NCBI GenBank assembly: GCA_947446645.1 | Contig: CANFHA010000009.1 | Location: 1 to 64,000, forward strand | Length of the DNA: 64,000 bases | Direction: 5' to 3' | Origin: Chitinophagaceae bacterium | GTDB lineage: Bacteria; Bacteroidota; Bacteroidia; Chitinophagales; Chitinophagaceae | Shown here: positions 48,671-57,977 of the stretch, one piece after another | How positions within the stretch are numbered: position 1 is the stretch's first letter | Layout of the letters: each line of letters starts with the position of its first letter | Notes under the pieces: model-generated | Seen by the model: only the letters and a program-made list of their open reading frames with translations | What the model was told of the DNA's origin: nothing | Database searches by the model: none | Translations under genes and position numbers: made by a program

Positions 48671-49131
48671 ATCTAACTTTAAAAATGTTTCTGTTTTCAA
48701 GTGTGTGCCTTTTAAAGCAAGCCATTTCTGCGGATTCTAAAAGTAAGTTATCCTTATCATTTTGTTGCAAATTATGAATTATGTGAAGCATAATACGGCA
48801 ACATTCTTCACAAATTATCTCAAATTGCAGAGAATAGTGAAGTTTTATGAGATTTTGGGCGAAATTCAGCGAGATCTGGTACGTTAATACTGGGGGGAAA
48901 AAATATGTATATTTAATGCATGGCGTTTATGCGCTTCTTGAATTCCGGGTTTAGCAGATTTTGTATGCTGGAAAAAGGAATGGATAACGTGATATCACTA
49001 TAGCAAAACCGGCTATTTCCACCAGTCTGTAGCCAAAGGTGATAAAGTTAGCTGACTTCCGCTAAGGGTGAGCGGAAGAGCGTGGTCCAGATTATAGCCA
49101 TGACGAAAAGGATCTAAGGTTATAAAAAACA
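48671..49131. other. Intergenic region with hairpins, possible small RNA
   Basis: No gene is seen. An 8-bp perfect hairpin CTTCCGCT/AGCGGAAG is at 49056-49078, and a smaller inverted repeat ATTATG/CATAAT at 48778-48794. The first lies 54 bases ahead of a terminator, so a plus-strand small RNA ending at 49164 is conceivable; no TAnnTTTG promoter for it is clear. Confidence 0.3.
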
Positions 49132-49164
49132 AAAAAGACCATCGAGGGGGACGACGGTCTTTTT
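49132..49164. terminator. Bidirectional terminator downstream of nrdJ
   Basis: AAAAAGACC pairs with GGTCTTTTT, extended by ATCG/CGAC with one mismatch. Both arms have runs of A or T, so it can serve both strands. Confidence 0.75.
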
Positions 49165-49205
49165 GCTGTTTTATTGTCTAAATAAAACATTCTATACTCA
49201 CTAAA

Positions 49206-52200
49206 CTAACTACATCCGGTGGTTGTGCCGCAGTTAGGGCACATATAACAGGTGCCGTTGCGGAGGGTGATGTTGCCACAGTTGCGGCATACCGGCGCAT
49301 CAGCACTGGTACCCATCATCTTTTTTATATCTGCAGTGTTCTGCGCATTTACGCCTACTGCCATAGGTGCCAAAGCATTCTTAGGCTTCTGCGCCGCTGC
49401 CGGCTGTGAAGACTGTGGTGCAGTAACTCTTACCTGCGACAGCTCCTGCCTTATGGTTTCCATTTCCTGCTGGTGTGTTATCCTGTTCGGATCGGGTACG
49501 TGTACCAGGTCATCGCGGTCCAGGTATTCGTAAGCCAGCAGGCGGAAGATATAATCGAGCACTGAAGTGGCATTCTTAATATTCGGATGTTCTACAATGC
49601 CTGATGGCTCAAAGCGGGAGAATGCAAATTTATCTACATACTCTTCAAGCGGCACACCATACTGCAGGCCTACTGATATGGCTATGGCAAAGCTATTAAG
49701 CATGCTACGCATGGTAGCGCCTTCCTTAGCCATGTCCACAAATATTTCGCCCAAGGTGCCATCGGTATATTCACCCGTGCGGAGGAATATGGCCTGGCCA
49801 CCTACTTTACCCTTTATGGTATAGCCACGGCGTTTTGCGGGAAGCTGCTTGCGCTCTACTATGCGGCTCAGTTCGCGTTTCAGCTGTGTATCGGGGCTTT
49901 CCTGTACACGCCTGTTCACTTCTTCCAGCAGCTCAGTAACAGTGAGTTTGCTCATGTCTACTATCTGGCTCACTTCGGCTTCTACCGCTTCTACTTTCTT
50001 TTCCTTCTTATCGCTCTTGTTGCTCAGCGGCTGGCTCAGCTTAGAACCATCGCGGTAAAGTGCACAGGCTTTGAGGCCCAGCTTCCAGCTCAGGTAGTAG
50101 CAATCCTTTATTTCGTCAATGGATGCCTCGTTCGGCAGATTGATGGTTTTAGAGATAGCACCGCTGATGAAAGGCTGCACAGCACCCATCATACGTATGT
50201 GGCCGTGTGCATGTATAAAGCGCTCACCTTTTTTACCACATTTGTTTGCACAGTCGAATACAGACAGATGCTCGTCTTTTAAGAACGGTGCACCTTCTAC
50301 AGTCATGGTACCGCAGGCGTAGTCGTTTGCCGCATCTATCTCAGCATCTGAGAAGCCAAGAGATTCCAGCAGGTTAAAGTCTGGTGCGAAGTACTGCTCC
50401 GGTGTAAAGCCGAGGCGCTGCATGCACTCTTCACCCAGGTTGTAATGATTAAATACAAATCCTATTTCAAAAGCACTTTCTACAAGTATATCCAGCTTCT
50501 TCAGCTCTTCGCCTATAAAGCCTTTTTCGCTGAGGCTCTGGTGATTGATGAAAGGCGCGCCGGCAAATGTGCCATGACCCTTTGCATACTTCACTATCGC
50601 ATCCTGCTGCTCAGGGGTATAGCCCAGCTTCTTCAGCGCTGCAGGTATAGACTGGTTGATGATCTTAAAGTAACCACCACCAGAAAGTTTCTTGAATTTC
50701 ACCAATGCAAAGTCAGGCTCTACACCGGTAGTATCACAATCCATTACCAGGCCTATAGTGCCGGTAGGCGCTATAACTGTAGCCTGAGCATTGCGATAAC
50801 CATACTGCTCGCCCAGCTGCACAGCATCGTCCCATGCTTTAGTAGCTGCCTTCAGCAGGTAGTTAGGGCAATATTTAGCATTGATACCCAGTGGTTTTAT
50901 TTCTATGCCTTCGAAAGCATCTGCTGCGTCGTATGCCGCTGCACGGTGATTGCGCATTACACGCATCATGTGCTCCTTGTTCTCTTTATAACGTGGGAAA
51001 GTGCCAAGACATGCAGCCATTTCTGCTGATGTTTTGTAGGCAACACCGTTCATTATAGCGGTGATAGCACCTGCTATGCCACGCGCTTCTTCGCTGTCGT
51101 AAGCAATGCCGCTTACCATGAGCATAGAGCCCAGGTTAGCGTAGCCGAGACCAAGTGTGCGGTAATCGTAGCTGAGCTGTGCAACCTCTGGTGACGGGAA
51201 CTGAGCCATAAGCACAGATATTTCCAGCACCACGGTCCACAGGCGTGTCATATATTCAAAACCCTGCACATCAAACTGGCTTGTTTCTTCGTTGAAGAAG
51301 CGGCGCAGGTTGAGCGAAGCGAGGTTACATGCAGTATTGTCTATGAACATGTACTCTGAGCAAGGGTTGGAAGCACGGATGCGGCCACCTTCAGGGCATG
51401 TGTGCCATTCGTTGATAGTGGTATCGTATTGTGTACCCGGATCTGCACAACGCCATGCTGCGTAGGATACTTTCTCCCACATTTCCTTTGCAGGAATGCT
51501 CTTCATCACCTTGCCGGTGCTGCGGGCTGTCATATCCCAATCTGTATTATTATCCAGCGCCTTGAAGAAGGAGTTAGGAATACGTACAGAGTTATTGGAG
51601 TTTTGGCCAGATACGGTTCTGTATGCTTCGCCTTCGTAATCTGAAGAATAGCCTGCTGCAATAAGTGCTGCCACTTTCTTTTCTTCTTCTACTTTCCAGT
51701 CGATAAAGTCAATTACTTCAGGGTGGTCAAGATCCAGGCAAACCATTTTGGCTGCACGGCGTGTGGTACCACCGCTCTTAATAGCGCCAGCTGCGCGGTC
51801 GCCTATCTTCAGGAAGCTCATGAGGCCGCTTGATGTGCCGCCACCGCTGAGCTTTTCGCCTTCTGCACGTATGTTAGAGTAGTTAGTACCTACACCAGAA
51901 CCATATTTGAATATGCGTGCTTCACGAACCCAAAGGTCCATGATACCGCCATCGTTTACCAGGTCATCATCCACGCTGAGTATAAAGCAGGCGTGTGGCT
52001 GCGGACGCTCATAAGCATTCTTCGAGCGCTCCAGCGTACCTGTCTTTGGGTCTACATAGTAGTGACCCTGCGCATTGCCTTCGATACCGTAGCTGCTGAA
52101 CAGGCCGGTATTGAACCACTGCGGTGAGTTAGGTGCACAGCTCTGCATCATAACGCTATATACCAGCTCCTCGTAAAATACCTGTGCGTCCTTTTTAGAT

Positions 52201-52526
52201 TCGAAGTAGCCGTAGCTCTCACCCCATGTGCGCCAGCAATGAGCAAGACGATGTGCTACTTGTTTTATAGACGTTTCGCGGCCCACGCTGCCATCGGGTT
52301 GCGGCACGCCTGCTTTGCGGAAATACTTCTGAGCAAGTATATCAGTAGCTATCTGCGACCAGTGCTTTGGCACTTCTACATTGGTCATCTCAAACACTTT
52401 CTCCCCGTTGGGGTTACGGATCACTGAGGTACGATAGTCGTACTCAAACATGTCATATGGGCTTACTCCGTCTCGGGTATATTGACGGTCGAAGGAAAGG
52501 CCCTTGTTGTTAGTATTGGCGCTCAT
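49206..52526 (-). CDS. nrdJ: Vitamin B12-dependent (class II) ribonucleotide reductase
   Basis: The enzyme makes deoxyribonucleotides using adenosylcobalamin and works with or without oxygen. The 1106-residue chain has HACFILSVDDDLVNDGGIMDL and YGSGVGTNYSNIRAEGE, the active-site NPCSEYMFIDNTACNLASLNL with the radical-forming cysteine and glutamate, and a C-terminal zinc-ribbon-like part with Cys pairs (CRNCG, CYMCPNCG), which relays electrons. Length and domain order fit the large Bacteroidota NrdJ. No cobalamin riboswitch is seen upstream; a DnaA box is present instead. Confidence 0.96.
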   Translation of the reverse strand: MSANTNNKGLSFDRQYTRDGVSPYDMFEYDYRTSVIRNPNGEKVFEMTNVEVPKHWSQIATDILAQKYFRKAGVPQPDGSVGRETSIKQVAHRLAHCWRTWGESYGYFESKKDAQVFYEELVYSVMMQSCAPNSPQWFNTGLFSSYGIEGNAQGHYYVDPKTGTLERSKNAYERPQPHACFILSVDDDLVNDGGIMDLWVREARIFKYGSGVGTNYSNIRAEGEKLSGGGTSSGLMSFLKIGDRAAGAIKSGGTTRRAAKMVCLDLDHPEVIDFIDWKVEEEKKVAALIAAGYSSDYEGEAYRTVSGQNSNNSVRIPNSFFKALDNNTDWDMTARSTGKVMKSIPAKEMWEKVSYAAWRCADPGTQYDTTINEWHTCPEGGRIRASNPCSEYMFIDNTACNLASLNLRRFFNEETSQFDVQGFEYMTRLWTVVLEISVLMAQFPSPEVAQLSYDYRTLGLGYANLGSMLMVSGIAYDSEEARGIAGAITAIMNGVAYKTSAEMAACLGTFPRYKENKEHMMRVMRNHRAAAYDAADAFEGIEIKPLGINAKYCPNYLLKAATKAWDDAVQLGEQYGYRNAQATVIAPTGTIGLVMDCDTTGVEPDFALVKFKKLSGGGYFKIINQSIPAALKKLGYTPEQQDAIVKYAKGHGTFAGAPFINHQSLSEKGFIGEELKKLDILVESAFEIGFVFNHYNLGEECMQRLGFTPEQYFAPDFNLLESLGFSDAEIDAANDYACGTMTVEGAPFLKDEHLSVFDCANKCGKKGERFIHAHGHIRMMGAVQPFISGAISKTINLPNEASIDEIKDCYYLSWKLGLKACALYRDGSKLSQPLSNKSDKKEKKVEAVEAEVSQIVDMSKLTVTELLEEVNRRVQESPDTQLKRELSRIVERKQLPAKRRGYTIKGKVGGQAIFLRTGEYTDGTLGEIFVDMAKEGATMRSMLNSFAIAISVGLQYGVPLEEYVDKFAFSRFEPSGIVEHPNIKNATSVLDYIFRLLAYEYLDRDDLVHVPDPNRITHQQEMETIRQELSQVRVTAPQSSQPAAAQKPKNALAPMAVGVNAQNTADIKKMMGTSADAPVCRNCGNITLRNGTCYMCPNCGTTTGCS

Positions 52527-52617
52527 TATTGTATTATTTTAATGTTATAGTTTGGGGGATGCCGACACTAAATTATTATAAACTATCTGCCCGAAAAGAA
52601 GAAAAAACTAACATGCC

Positions 52618-52626
52618 TGTGGATAA
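52618..52626 (-). promoter_or_regulatory. DnaA box (TTATCCACA) upstream of nrdJ
   Basis: A perfect DnaA box on the minus strand lies 92 bases upstream of the nrdJ start. DnaA is known to control nrdAB in E. coli, so control of dNTP supply is plausible. A single 9-mer can also occur by chance. The rest of 52527-52825 is AT-rich without a gene or clear promoter. Confidence 0.45.
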
Positions 52627-52825
52627 CTTACACAATGCAAGCGGGTCAACATGAATATTTATTTATATAATTTGTGTGCCTTTTTTACTCCTTTATATTA
52701 CGATGTAATTTACTGAATTTTAACGTGAATACAGGCGGCTACACGGCCTTAAAAAGCAAAACTGGCGTTAATGTTGACAAGGTGTGAACAACGTCGTAAT
52801 CAGCGTTTTAGAAGATTTAGGGGTA

Positions 52826-54187
52826 TTAATGCGCCCTTCCCATCCACTGCTCGGGGTTCAATTTCGTGGGCTTGCCTTTAGTTGCAGCTTTCCATATCTG
52901 GAATTTGATGGTTGGGATGCCTTCATCGTTATTGGCAACAGTGCCCAAGGGTTGTCTCACCGTCACCGCATCGCCAGATTTTACCAGCACTTTAGTAAGA
53001 TTGTTATACACCGTAAAGTAGTTGGCGTGCCTCACCATAATAATAGAATTATCGCCAACTGAGAAAACGCTGGATACTACGCCGTCAAAAACGGCACGCG
53101 CCTGCGAACCTTGCGCAGTCTGTATATCTACGCCATCGTTATCTATCATTACCTGGTGCTCTACCGGGTGCGGGTGCACACCAAAATGGTCTGATATATA
53201 TCCTTTTTCTACAGGCCAGTAAAGCTTTCCTTTATTGCCCTCAAAGTTGCTGGAAAGGGCTACGTCGGTAGGTGTGGACAGTAATGGCTGCGTTTCTTTA
53301 GCCTCGTGTGGCTTATAATTCGGTGGCGGATTGTTTGCGTCAACGCCGCCTGGCTTAGCCGGAGCTCCCGGCTTGGCAGGTGCACCTGGCTTGGCGGGCG
53401 CATTGGCTTTAGCAGCCAGTGCTTCCTGCCTCTTAGCTTCTTCCGCAGCCCTCTTCATTTCCCTTTCGATAATGTTCTTTATCGCATTATCTATTTTGGC
53501 AGCATTTTTCCTGTTCTTTTCTATCTCCTTCAGCAGCTGCTTTTCCTTGCTTTTCAGGTCTTGCACTACTTTGTTCTGCTCATCAGTTTCCTTTAGGAGC
53601 ACTTGTTTTTGCTGTACCTGGCTGGTGAGCAATTCGTCTTTCTGCGCCTTCTCCGCATTCAGCACGCCTATTTTATTTTGCAGCTGAGCCTGCGTGATGC
53701 GTATCTGCTCCACCTGCTGCTTGCGCAGGTCGCGGAACCGTTTCAGGTACTTCATGCGGCGCATAGCATCATTAAAACCACTGGAGGAGAACAGATAAGC
53801 CAGCATATCGTAAGAGCTACGGGTTTCGTAGGCATAACGTATGGATTGCGCATATCTCATTTTCAGCTGCTCCAGCTTTTGCTTCAGCGAGCCTACTTCG
53901 TTAGAAGAAGATTTTATGGTATTATCTATGTTATCAATCTGCTGGTTTATATTACCTATCAGTCGTTGCCGATCGGCCAATTTGTTCTGGAGTGCCCTGA
54001 GCTGGCTTAGTGTTGCGTTTTTATCGGTCTTTATGGCCTCCAGCTGTTCTTCTGTTTCCTTTATAGCTGCCACTATCTTTTTCTTGTCTTCGTCCAGCTG
54101 CTCCTTAGACACGGTATAGATCACCTGCTTTTGGGCAAGTGCGGGAACCGTAAGGAGAAGACACAAAAGAAGCGAGGACAGACGCAT
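52826..54187 (-). CDS. Murein hydrolase activator, EnvC-like with degenerate M23 domain
   Basis: The 453-residue protein has a signal peptide (ending PALAQ), a long coiled coil (about 25-250), a PAKPGA-repeat linker (PAKPGAPAKPGAPAKPGG) and a C-terminal LytM/M23 domain (about 330-445). The metal ligands of active LytM are missing: the HxGxD motif reads NDGVDIQ and the HxH motif reads IKFQI. This is the pattern of EnvC, which activates amidases under control of FtsEX rather than cutting peptidoglycan itself. ATG 54187 was preferred to an upstream TTG. Confidence 0.88.
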   Translation of the reverse strand: MRLSSLLLCLLLTVPALAQKQVIYTVSKEQLDEDKKKIVAAIKETEEQLEAIKTDKNATLSQLRALQNKLADRQRLIGNINQQIDNIDNTIKSSSNEVGSLKQKLEQLKMRYAQSIRYAYETRSSYDMLAYLFSSSGFNDAMRRMKYLKRFRDLRKQQVEQIRITQAQLQNKIGVLNAEKAQKDELLTSQVQQKQVLLKETDEQNKVVQDLKSKEKQLLKEIEKNRKNAAKIDNAIKNIIEREMKRAAEEAKRQEALAAKANAPAKPGAPAKPGAPAKPGGVDANNPPPNYKPHEAKETQPLLSTPTDVALSSNFEGNKGKLYWPVEKGYISDHFGVHPHPVEHQVMIDNDGVDIQTAQGSQARAVFDGVVSSVFSVGDNSIIMVRHANYFTVYNNLTKVLVKSGDAVTVRQPLGTVANNDEGIPTIKFQIWKAATKGKPTKLNPEQWMGRAH

Positions 54188-54343
54188 GGGCCAGTGTTGG
54201 TACAAAACAAAAATAGCTAATTAAAACGCTTTTTATTCAATTTCGCCAGTTTTAAGACGATTTTATATGGTTTTACCACAAAAACAACGAAGCGGGTTTT
54301 TTTATTGCTTAACGTTGTTTTCTTTTGCACCAAAGGAAATGAT

Positions 54344-55219
54344 ATGCTGTATTCAATGACGGGTTTTGGGAGGGCGGAATCGATAGTTAACGGCCGCCAG
54401 GTAGTAGTAGAAGTAAAAGCCCTGAACGGCAAACAATTTGACATTAATACCAAGCTGCCACCCATATTACGCTCCTACGACCTGGACATACGTAATATGA
54501 TGAGCACCATGCTGCAACGCGGTACTATAGACCTGACCATAAGCGTGAAACAGGAAGGTGCATCGAAACCAATGGTGATAAATACAGACCTCGCCTTGTT
54601 TTACTACCAGGGCATGAAGCAGATAGCCGAACAGACCGGGCTGCCGCAGGATAATATTATATCTACACTAATGCGCCTGCCGGAAGTAGTGGCGCCAGAT
54701 ACCGATGTACTGCCGGAGGCTGAATGGATAGGCGTGCGCGCAGTAATAGAACAGGCAGCCAAAGACCTGATGCAGCACCGCAAGCATGAAGGCGAGGCAC
54801 TATTAAAAGACATAAGCCTGCGTATAAACAACATAGAACAGTTGCATGCAAAAATATTGCCCCTGGAGCCGGAGCGCATAGAGCGCGTGCGTGCCCGCAT
54901 TACGCAGTGGCTGGAAGACATGGCCAATAAAGAGAAAATAGACCAGAACCGCTTTGAGCAGGAGATGATCTACTACCTGGAGCGTATGGACTTCTCAGAG
55001 GAAAAAATAAGGCTGAAGCAGCACTGCGATTACTTTAACAGCACCGTAAACGAAAACGACACCGCCATAGGTCGTAAACTAAATTTTATACTCCAGGAAA
55101 TAGGCCGCGAAATAAATACCCTTGGTTCAAAGGCAAACCATGCCGAGATACAGCAGATAGTGATAAACATGAAGGACGAGCTGGAAAAAGCAAAGGAGCA
55201 GATATTGAATATATTGTAA
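54344..55219 (+). CDS. yicC: YicC/YloC-family endoribonuclease
   Basis: The 291-residue protein matches YicC: MLYSMTGFGRAE at the start, EVKALNGKQFDINTKLPP, a long helical middle and the end HCDYFNSTVNENDTAIGRKLNFILQEIGREINTLGSKANHAEIQQIVINMKDELEKAKEQILNI. Members are RNases that affect small-RNA stability. The ATG at 54344 gives the family start and has AAAGGA upstream. In many Bacteroidota gmk follows yicC; here a DUF1016 gene starts 5 bases after the stop. Confidence 0.93.
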   Translation: MLYSMTGFGRAESIVNGRQVVVEVKALNGKQFDINTKLPPILRSYDLDIRNMMSTMLQRGTIDLTISVKQEGASKPMVINTDLALFYYQGMKQIAEQTGLPQDNIISTLMRLPEVVAPDTDVLPEAEWIGVRAVIEQAAKDLMQHRKHEGEALLKDISLRINNIEQLHAKILPLEPERIERVRARITQWLEDMANKEKIDQNRFEQEMIYYLERMDFSEEKIRLKQHCDYFNSTVNENDTAIGRKLNFILQEIGREINTLGSKANHAEIQQIVINMKDELEKAKEQILNIL

Positions 55220-55224
55220 GTGGT

Positions 55225-56349
55225 ATGCAATTAGACAAGCTAATATCGCAGATCCAGTCTCTTGATGGCTCTTTAAAACAGGAGGCCAACAAGTCAGTGA
55301 ACCGATTGCTGACCTTACGCAACTGGCTGATAGGATATTACATTGTTGAGTATGAGCAGAAGGGAGAGGATAAGGCTAAGTATGGGGATAGTTTGCTAAA
55401 TACGATAGCAGAAAAAATAAGCATTGATGGGTTAGGCAGCAGAAATTTAAAGCTCTTTAAGCAATTCTATCTTTGTTATCCATCAATTGTGCAGACAGTG
55501 TCTGCACAATTCGCATTAGAAAATATTAGCATGGAAATTGTGCAGACAGTGTCTGCACAATTTAGATTTAAAAATATTGACATAGGTATTGGTGAGACAG
55601 TGTCTGACCAATCTGCTGAATCAGTTTTAAGTGGCAAGATCATTACTCACCTTTCTTTCTCTCACATTACCCTTTTAATAGCTGTTGAGGAGCCATTAAA
55701 AAGGGCATTCTATGCCGTAGAAGCCATAAAAGGTACATGGAGTGTGCGGGAACTAAAAAGACAGATAAATTCTTTGCTGTTTGAGCGGAGCGGCATGTCT
55801 AAAAAGCCGGAGCAATTACTGCAAAATCTGGAGGGAAAAGTAGAAAACCAGCCACAGGCATCTTTTGTAAAAGACATATACACTTTTGAGTTCCTCGGGC
55901 TGCCAGTAAGCGATGCCGTGGAAGAGAGTGATCTTGAAACCGGATTGCTCAACCACCTACAGCAATTTTTACTTGAAATGGGCCATGGCTTTTGCCTGGA
56001 AGCAAGACAAAAAAGAATATTGATAGGAGACACCTACTTTTTCATAGATCTTGTCTTTTACCACCGTGTTTTAAAATGCCACATACTGATTGACCTGAAA
56101 GTTGCAGCATTCGATCATAGTAATGCAGGGCAGTTGAATACTTATATAAACTATTATAAAAAAGAAATGATGTTGCCCGGCGATAGTGCTCCCATAGGCA
56201 TATTAATGGTTACTGACAAAAGTGACGCACTGGTGGAATATGCTACGGCCGGCATGGACGAACAGCTATTCGTACGTAAATATCTGCTGCAGCTGCCTGA
56301 TAAAAACAAAATCGCGGCTTTCATTATCAATGAACTGAAAAATTTATAA
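55225..56349 (+). CDS. DUF1016 (YhcG-like) PD-(D/E)XK nuclease-domain protein
   Basis: The 374-residue protein has the DUF1016 N-terminal domain (SVNRLLTLRNWLIGYYIVEYEQKGEDKAKYG and LGSRNLKLFKQFYLCYP) and a C-terminal nuclease-like domain with FFIDLVFYHRVLKCHILIDLKV, where the expected ELK motif reads DLK, and AGQLNTYINYY. Between the parts, at about residues 88-130, a 17-residue unit (QTVSAQF..ENI) is repeated three times. At DNA level each unit holds a palindrome centred on GACAGTGTC (55485-55612). The gene begins 5 bases behind yicC. DUF1016 proteins are frequent in accessory DNA; activity is unproven. Confidence 0.88.
   Translation: MQLDKLISQIQSLDGSLKQEANKSVNRLLTLRNWLIGYYIVEYEQKGEDKAKYGDSLLNTIAEKISIDGLGSRNLKLFKQFYLCYPSIVQTVSAQFALENISMEIVQTVSAQFRFKNIDIGIGETVSDQSAESVLSGKIITHLSFSHITLLIAVEEPLKRAFYAVEAIKGTWSVRELKRQINSLLFERSGMSKKPEQLLQNLEGKVENQPQASFVKDIYTFEFLGLPVSDAVEESDLETGLLNHLQQFLLEMGHGFCLEARQKRILIGDTYFFIDLVFYHRVLKCHILIDLKVAAFDHSNAGQLNTYINYYKKEMMLPGDSAPIGILMVTDKSDALVEYATAGMDEQLFVRKYLLQLPDKNKIAAFIINELKNL
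55485..55612. repeat. Three in-frame palindromes at exact 51-bp spacing
   Basis: Palindromes with arms TTGTGCAGACA and TGTCTGCACAA around a central G span 55485-55511 and 55535-55563 (perfect, 27 and 29 bases). A third with arms ATTGGTGAGACA/TGTCTGACCAAT and one mismatch spans 55588-55612. Centres are at 55498, 55549 and 55600, so the period is exactly 17 codons. Confidence 0.9.
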
Positions 56350-56413
56350 CTGTCATTTAATGTAAATTTGCACGAGTGTACGCTACGTCATTTTTACTTT
56401 TCGATAAAATAAC

Positions 56414-56902
56414 ATGAATAATAAACACCGCATTTTTTATTTTTTATTTTTTACTTTTTATTTAGTGGGCTGCCTGCCTGCGCCCTATTATCAAAAAGAA
56501 GTGCCTGTGCCGCAAAATGCATGGACGTACGCTTACAAACCAAAATTCAATATTGATATTACTGACACTACGGCTGCTTATCAGCCGTATTTCCTCATTC
56601 AGCACACACAGGCTTACCCATATAACAACCTGTGGATGTGGATATATATAAAAGCACCGGGAGATAGCACAGTGAGAAAAGAGCGTGTGAACATACCGCT
56701 GGCCGAGGCCACAGGAAAATGGCTGGGCCGGGGCATGGGTGAGATATGGGAACAGCGACTGGCTGTAGATCTTGGAGATTCTGTACGGTTTAATCGCAAG
56801 GGCACTTACGAAATATCGCTGGAGCAGAATATGCGCATCAATCCGCTGCCCGAAGTACTGCACGTGGGGTGGAGGATGGAGAAAAAGGAAGCAAGGCATT
56901 AG
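56414..56902 (+). CDS. gldH: Gliding motility lipoprotein GldH
   Basis: The 162-residue lipoprotein (lipobox LVGC) matches GldH: PQNAWTYAYKPKFNIDITDTTAAYQPYFLIQHTQAYPYNNLWMWIYIKAPG, and the end YEISLEQNMRINPLPEVLHVGWRMEK. GldH is one of the lipoproteins needed for gliding in Flavobacterium and is found in non-gliding Bacteroidota too. It lies between a DUF1016 gene and a histidine kinase. Confidence 0.88.
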   Translation: MNNKHRIFYFLFFTFYLVGCLPAPYYQKEVPVPQNAWTYAYKPKFNIDITDTTAAYQPYFLIQHTQAYPYNNLWMWIYIKAPGDSTVRKERVNIPLAEATGKWLGRGMGEIWEQRLAVDLGDSVRFNRKGTYEISLEQNMRINPLPEVLHVGWRMEKKEARH

Positions 56903-56933
56903 TATTCTTTAAGGAGGTTTTCAAATAGATAAC

Positions 56934-57899
56934 ATGCGCTTTTTTACTTCCGTACACCTGCTGCTGCTCGGCTATATCATTGCCATCATTATTTTCTGGG
57001 GGTTAAGCCTGCAGCGGCAGAGCGGCCGCATATATTCGCAGGAAGTAATAACCCTGCAAAGCCGGGTAGACAGCACCAAAGATCCATATACCTATAACCG
57101 AGAGCTGGAAGCGCTGAAGCATAGCCTCTCTAAGCGTACCACACAGTATACCGGCGAGGGGGCTACTTTTCTTATCGTTATTCTCATAGGCGCGGTAGTG
57201 GTATATTCCTCTTTTCACAGGCGCATCATACTTTCGCGGCAGCAAAATAATTTTATGCTGTCGGTGACGCATGAGCTGAAGTCGCCGCTGGCGGCCGTGA
57301 AGCTGAACCTGCAAACCCTGGAAAAGCACCAGCTGGATGAAGAGAAAAGGAACCTGCTGATAAACAGGTGCATCAAAGAATCGGACAGGCTGAATGATCT
57401 GTGCAACAATATGCTGTTTGCATCGCAGATTGAAGGCAGGCAATACCGGCCGGCAATTGAAACATTTAGCATTTCTGACCTGGTTGCAAGTATTCTTAAA
57501 GAGTACTCAAGCCGCTATTCGCGCAATTTTGAGGGAGACGTAACGGCAGCCTGCGAAATATCGGGAGACAAGGTGATGTTGCAAATGGCCATTAATAATC
57601 TTGTGGAAAATGCAGTGAAATATACGCCAGATGATAAACCGATAAAGATATCGCTGCACAAAGCACAGAATAAAATAATACTGACCATAGCTGACCAGGG
57701 CGCCGGAATACCCGATACGGAAAAGAAAAAGATCTTCAATAAATTTTACCGGGTAGGCAACGAAGAAAGCCGGAAGGCGAAGGGCACGGGACTAGGTTTG
57801 TATCTTACCAGCAAGATAGTGCAGCAACACAAAGGGCGCATCACCCTGAAAGATAACACGCCTTCGGGGTCTGTGTTTGAGATCTGCCTGCCGGTGTAG
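56934..57899 (+). CDS. Membrane sensor histidine kinase (two helices)
   Basis: The 321-residue kinase has helices at about 8-25 and 78-95 enclosing a 50-residue periplasmic loop. The phospho-acceptor is His113 in VTHELKSPLAAVK, and the ATPase has NLVENAVKYTPD, DQGAGIP and GTGLGLYLTSKI. It has no response regulator next to it; an OmpR-type regulator without a kinase is at 20296-21006 and is a plausible partner. A Shine-Dalgarno AAGGAGG lies 16 bases before the ATG. It starts 31 bases after gldH. Confidence 0.93.
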   Translation: MRFFTSVHLLLLGYIIAIIIFWGLSLQRQSGRIYSQEVITLQSRVDSTKDPYTYNRELEALKHSLSKRTTQYTGEGATFLIVILIGAVVVYSSFHRRIILSRQQNNFMLSVTHELKSPLAAVKLNLQTLEKHQLDEEKRNLLINRCIKESDRLNDLCNNMLFASQIEGRQYRPAIETFSISDLVASILKEYSSRYSRNFEGDVTAACEISGDKVMLQMAINNLVENAVKYTPDDKPIKISLHKAQNKIILTIADQGAGIPDTEKKKIFNKFYRVGNEESRKAKGTGLGLYLTSKIVQQHKGRITLKDNTPSGSVFEICLPV

Positions 57900-57922
57900 C
57901 AACCTTTAGTTTATCATACAAA

Positions 57923-57948
57923 AAAGGGTATCCAACCGGACACCCTTT
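57923..57948. terminator. Terminator between convergent genes
   Basis: AAAGGGT-A-TCC pairs with GGA-C-ACCCTTT with one mismatch, 4-base loop. Confidence 0.75.
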
Positions 57949-57977
57949 AACTTCTTAACCTATTACCTTTTAACCTG

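Noticed and set aside
50445-51029. 194-codon plus-strand frame inside nrdJ
   Set aside because: Antisense to conserved ribonucleotide reductase sequence, without promoter or recognisable content.
52600-52640. Replication origin because of a DnaA box
   Set aside because: Only a single box is present, with no dnaA gene, no box cluster and no typical origin neighbours.
52527-52825. Cobalamin riboswitch expected ahead of the B12-dependent reductase
   Set aside because: No B12-box-like conserved core or extended pairing is visible in this short AT-rich interval.
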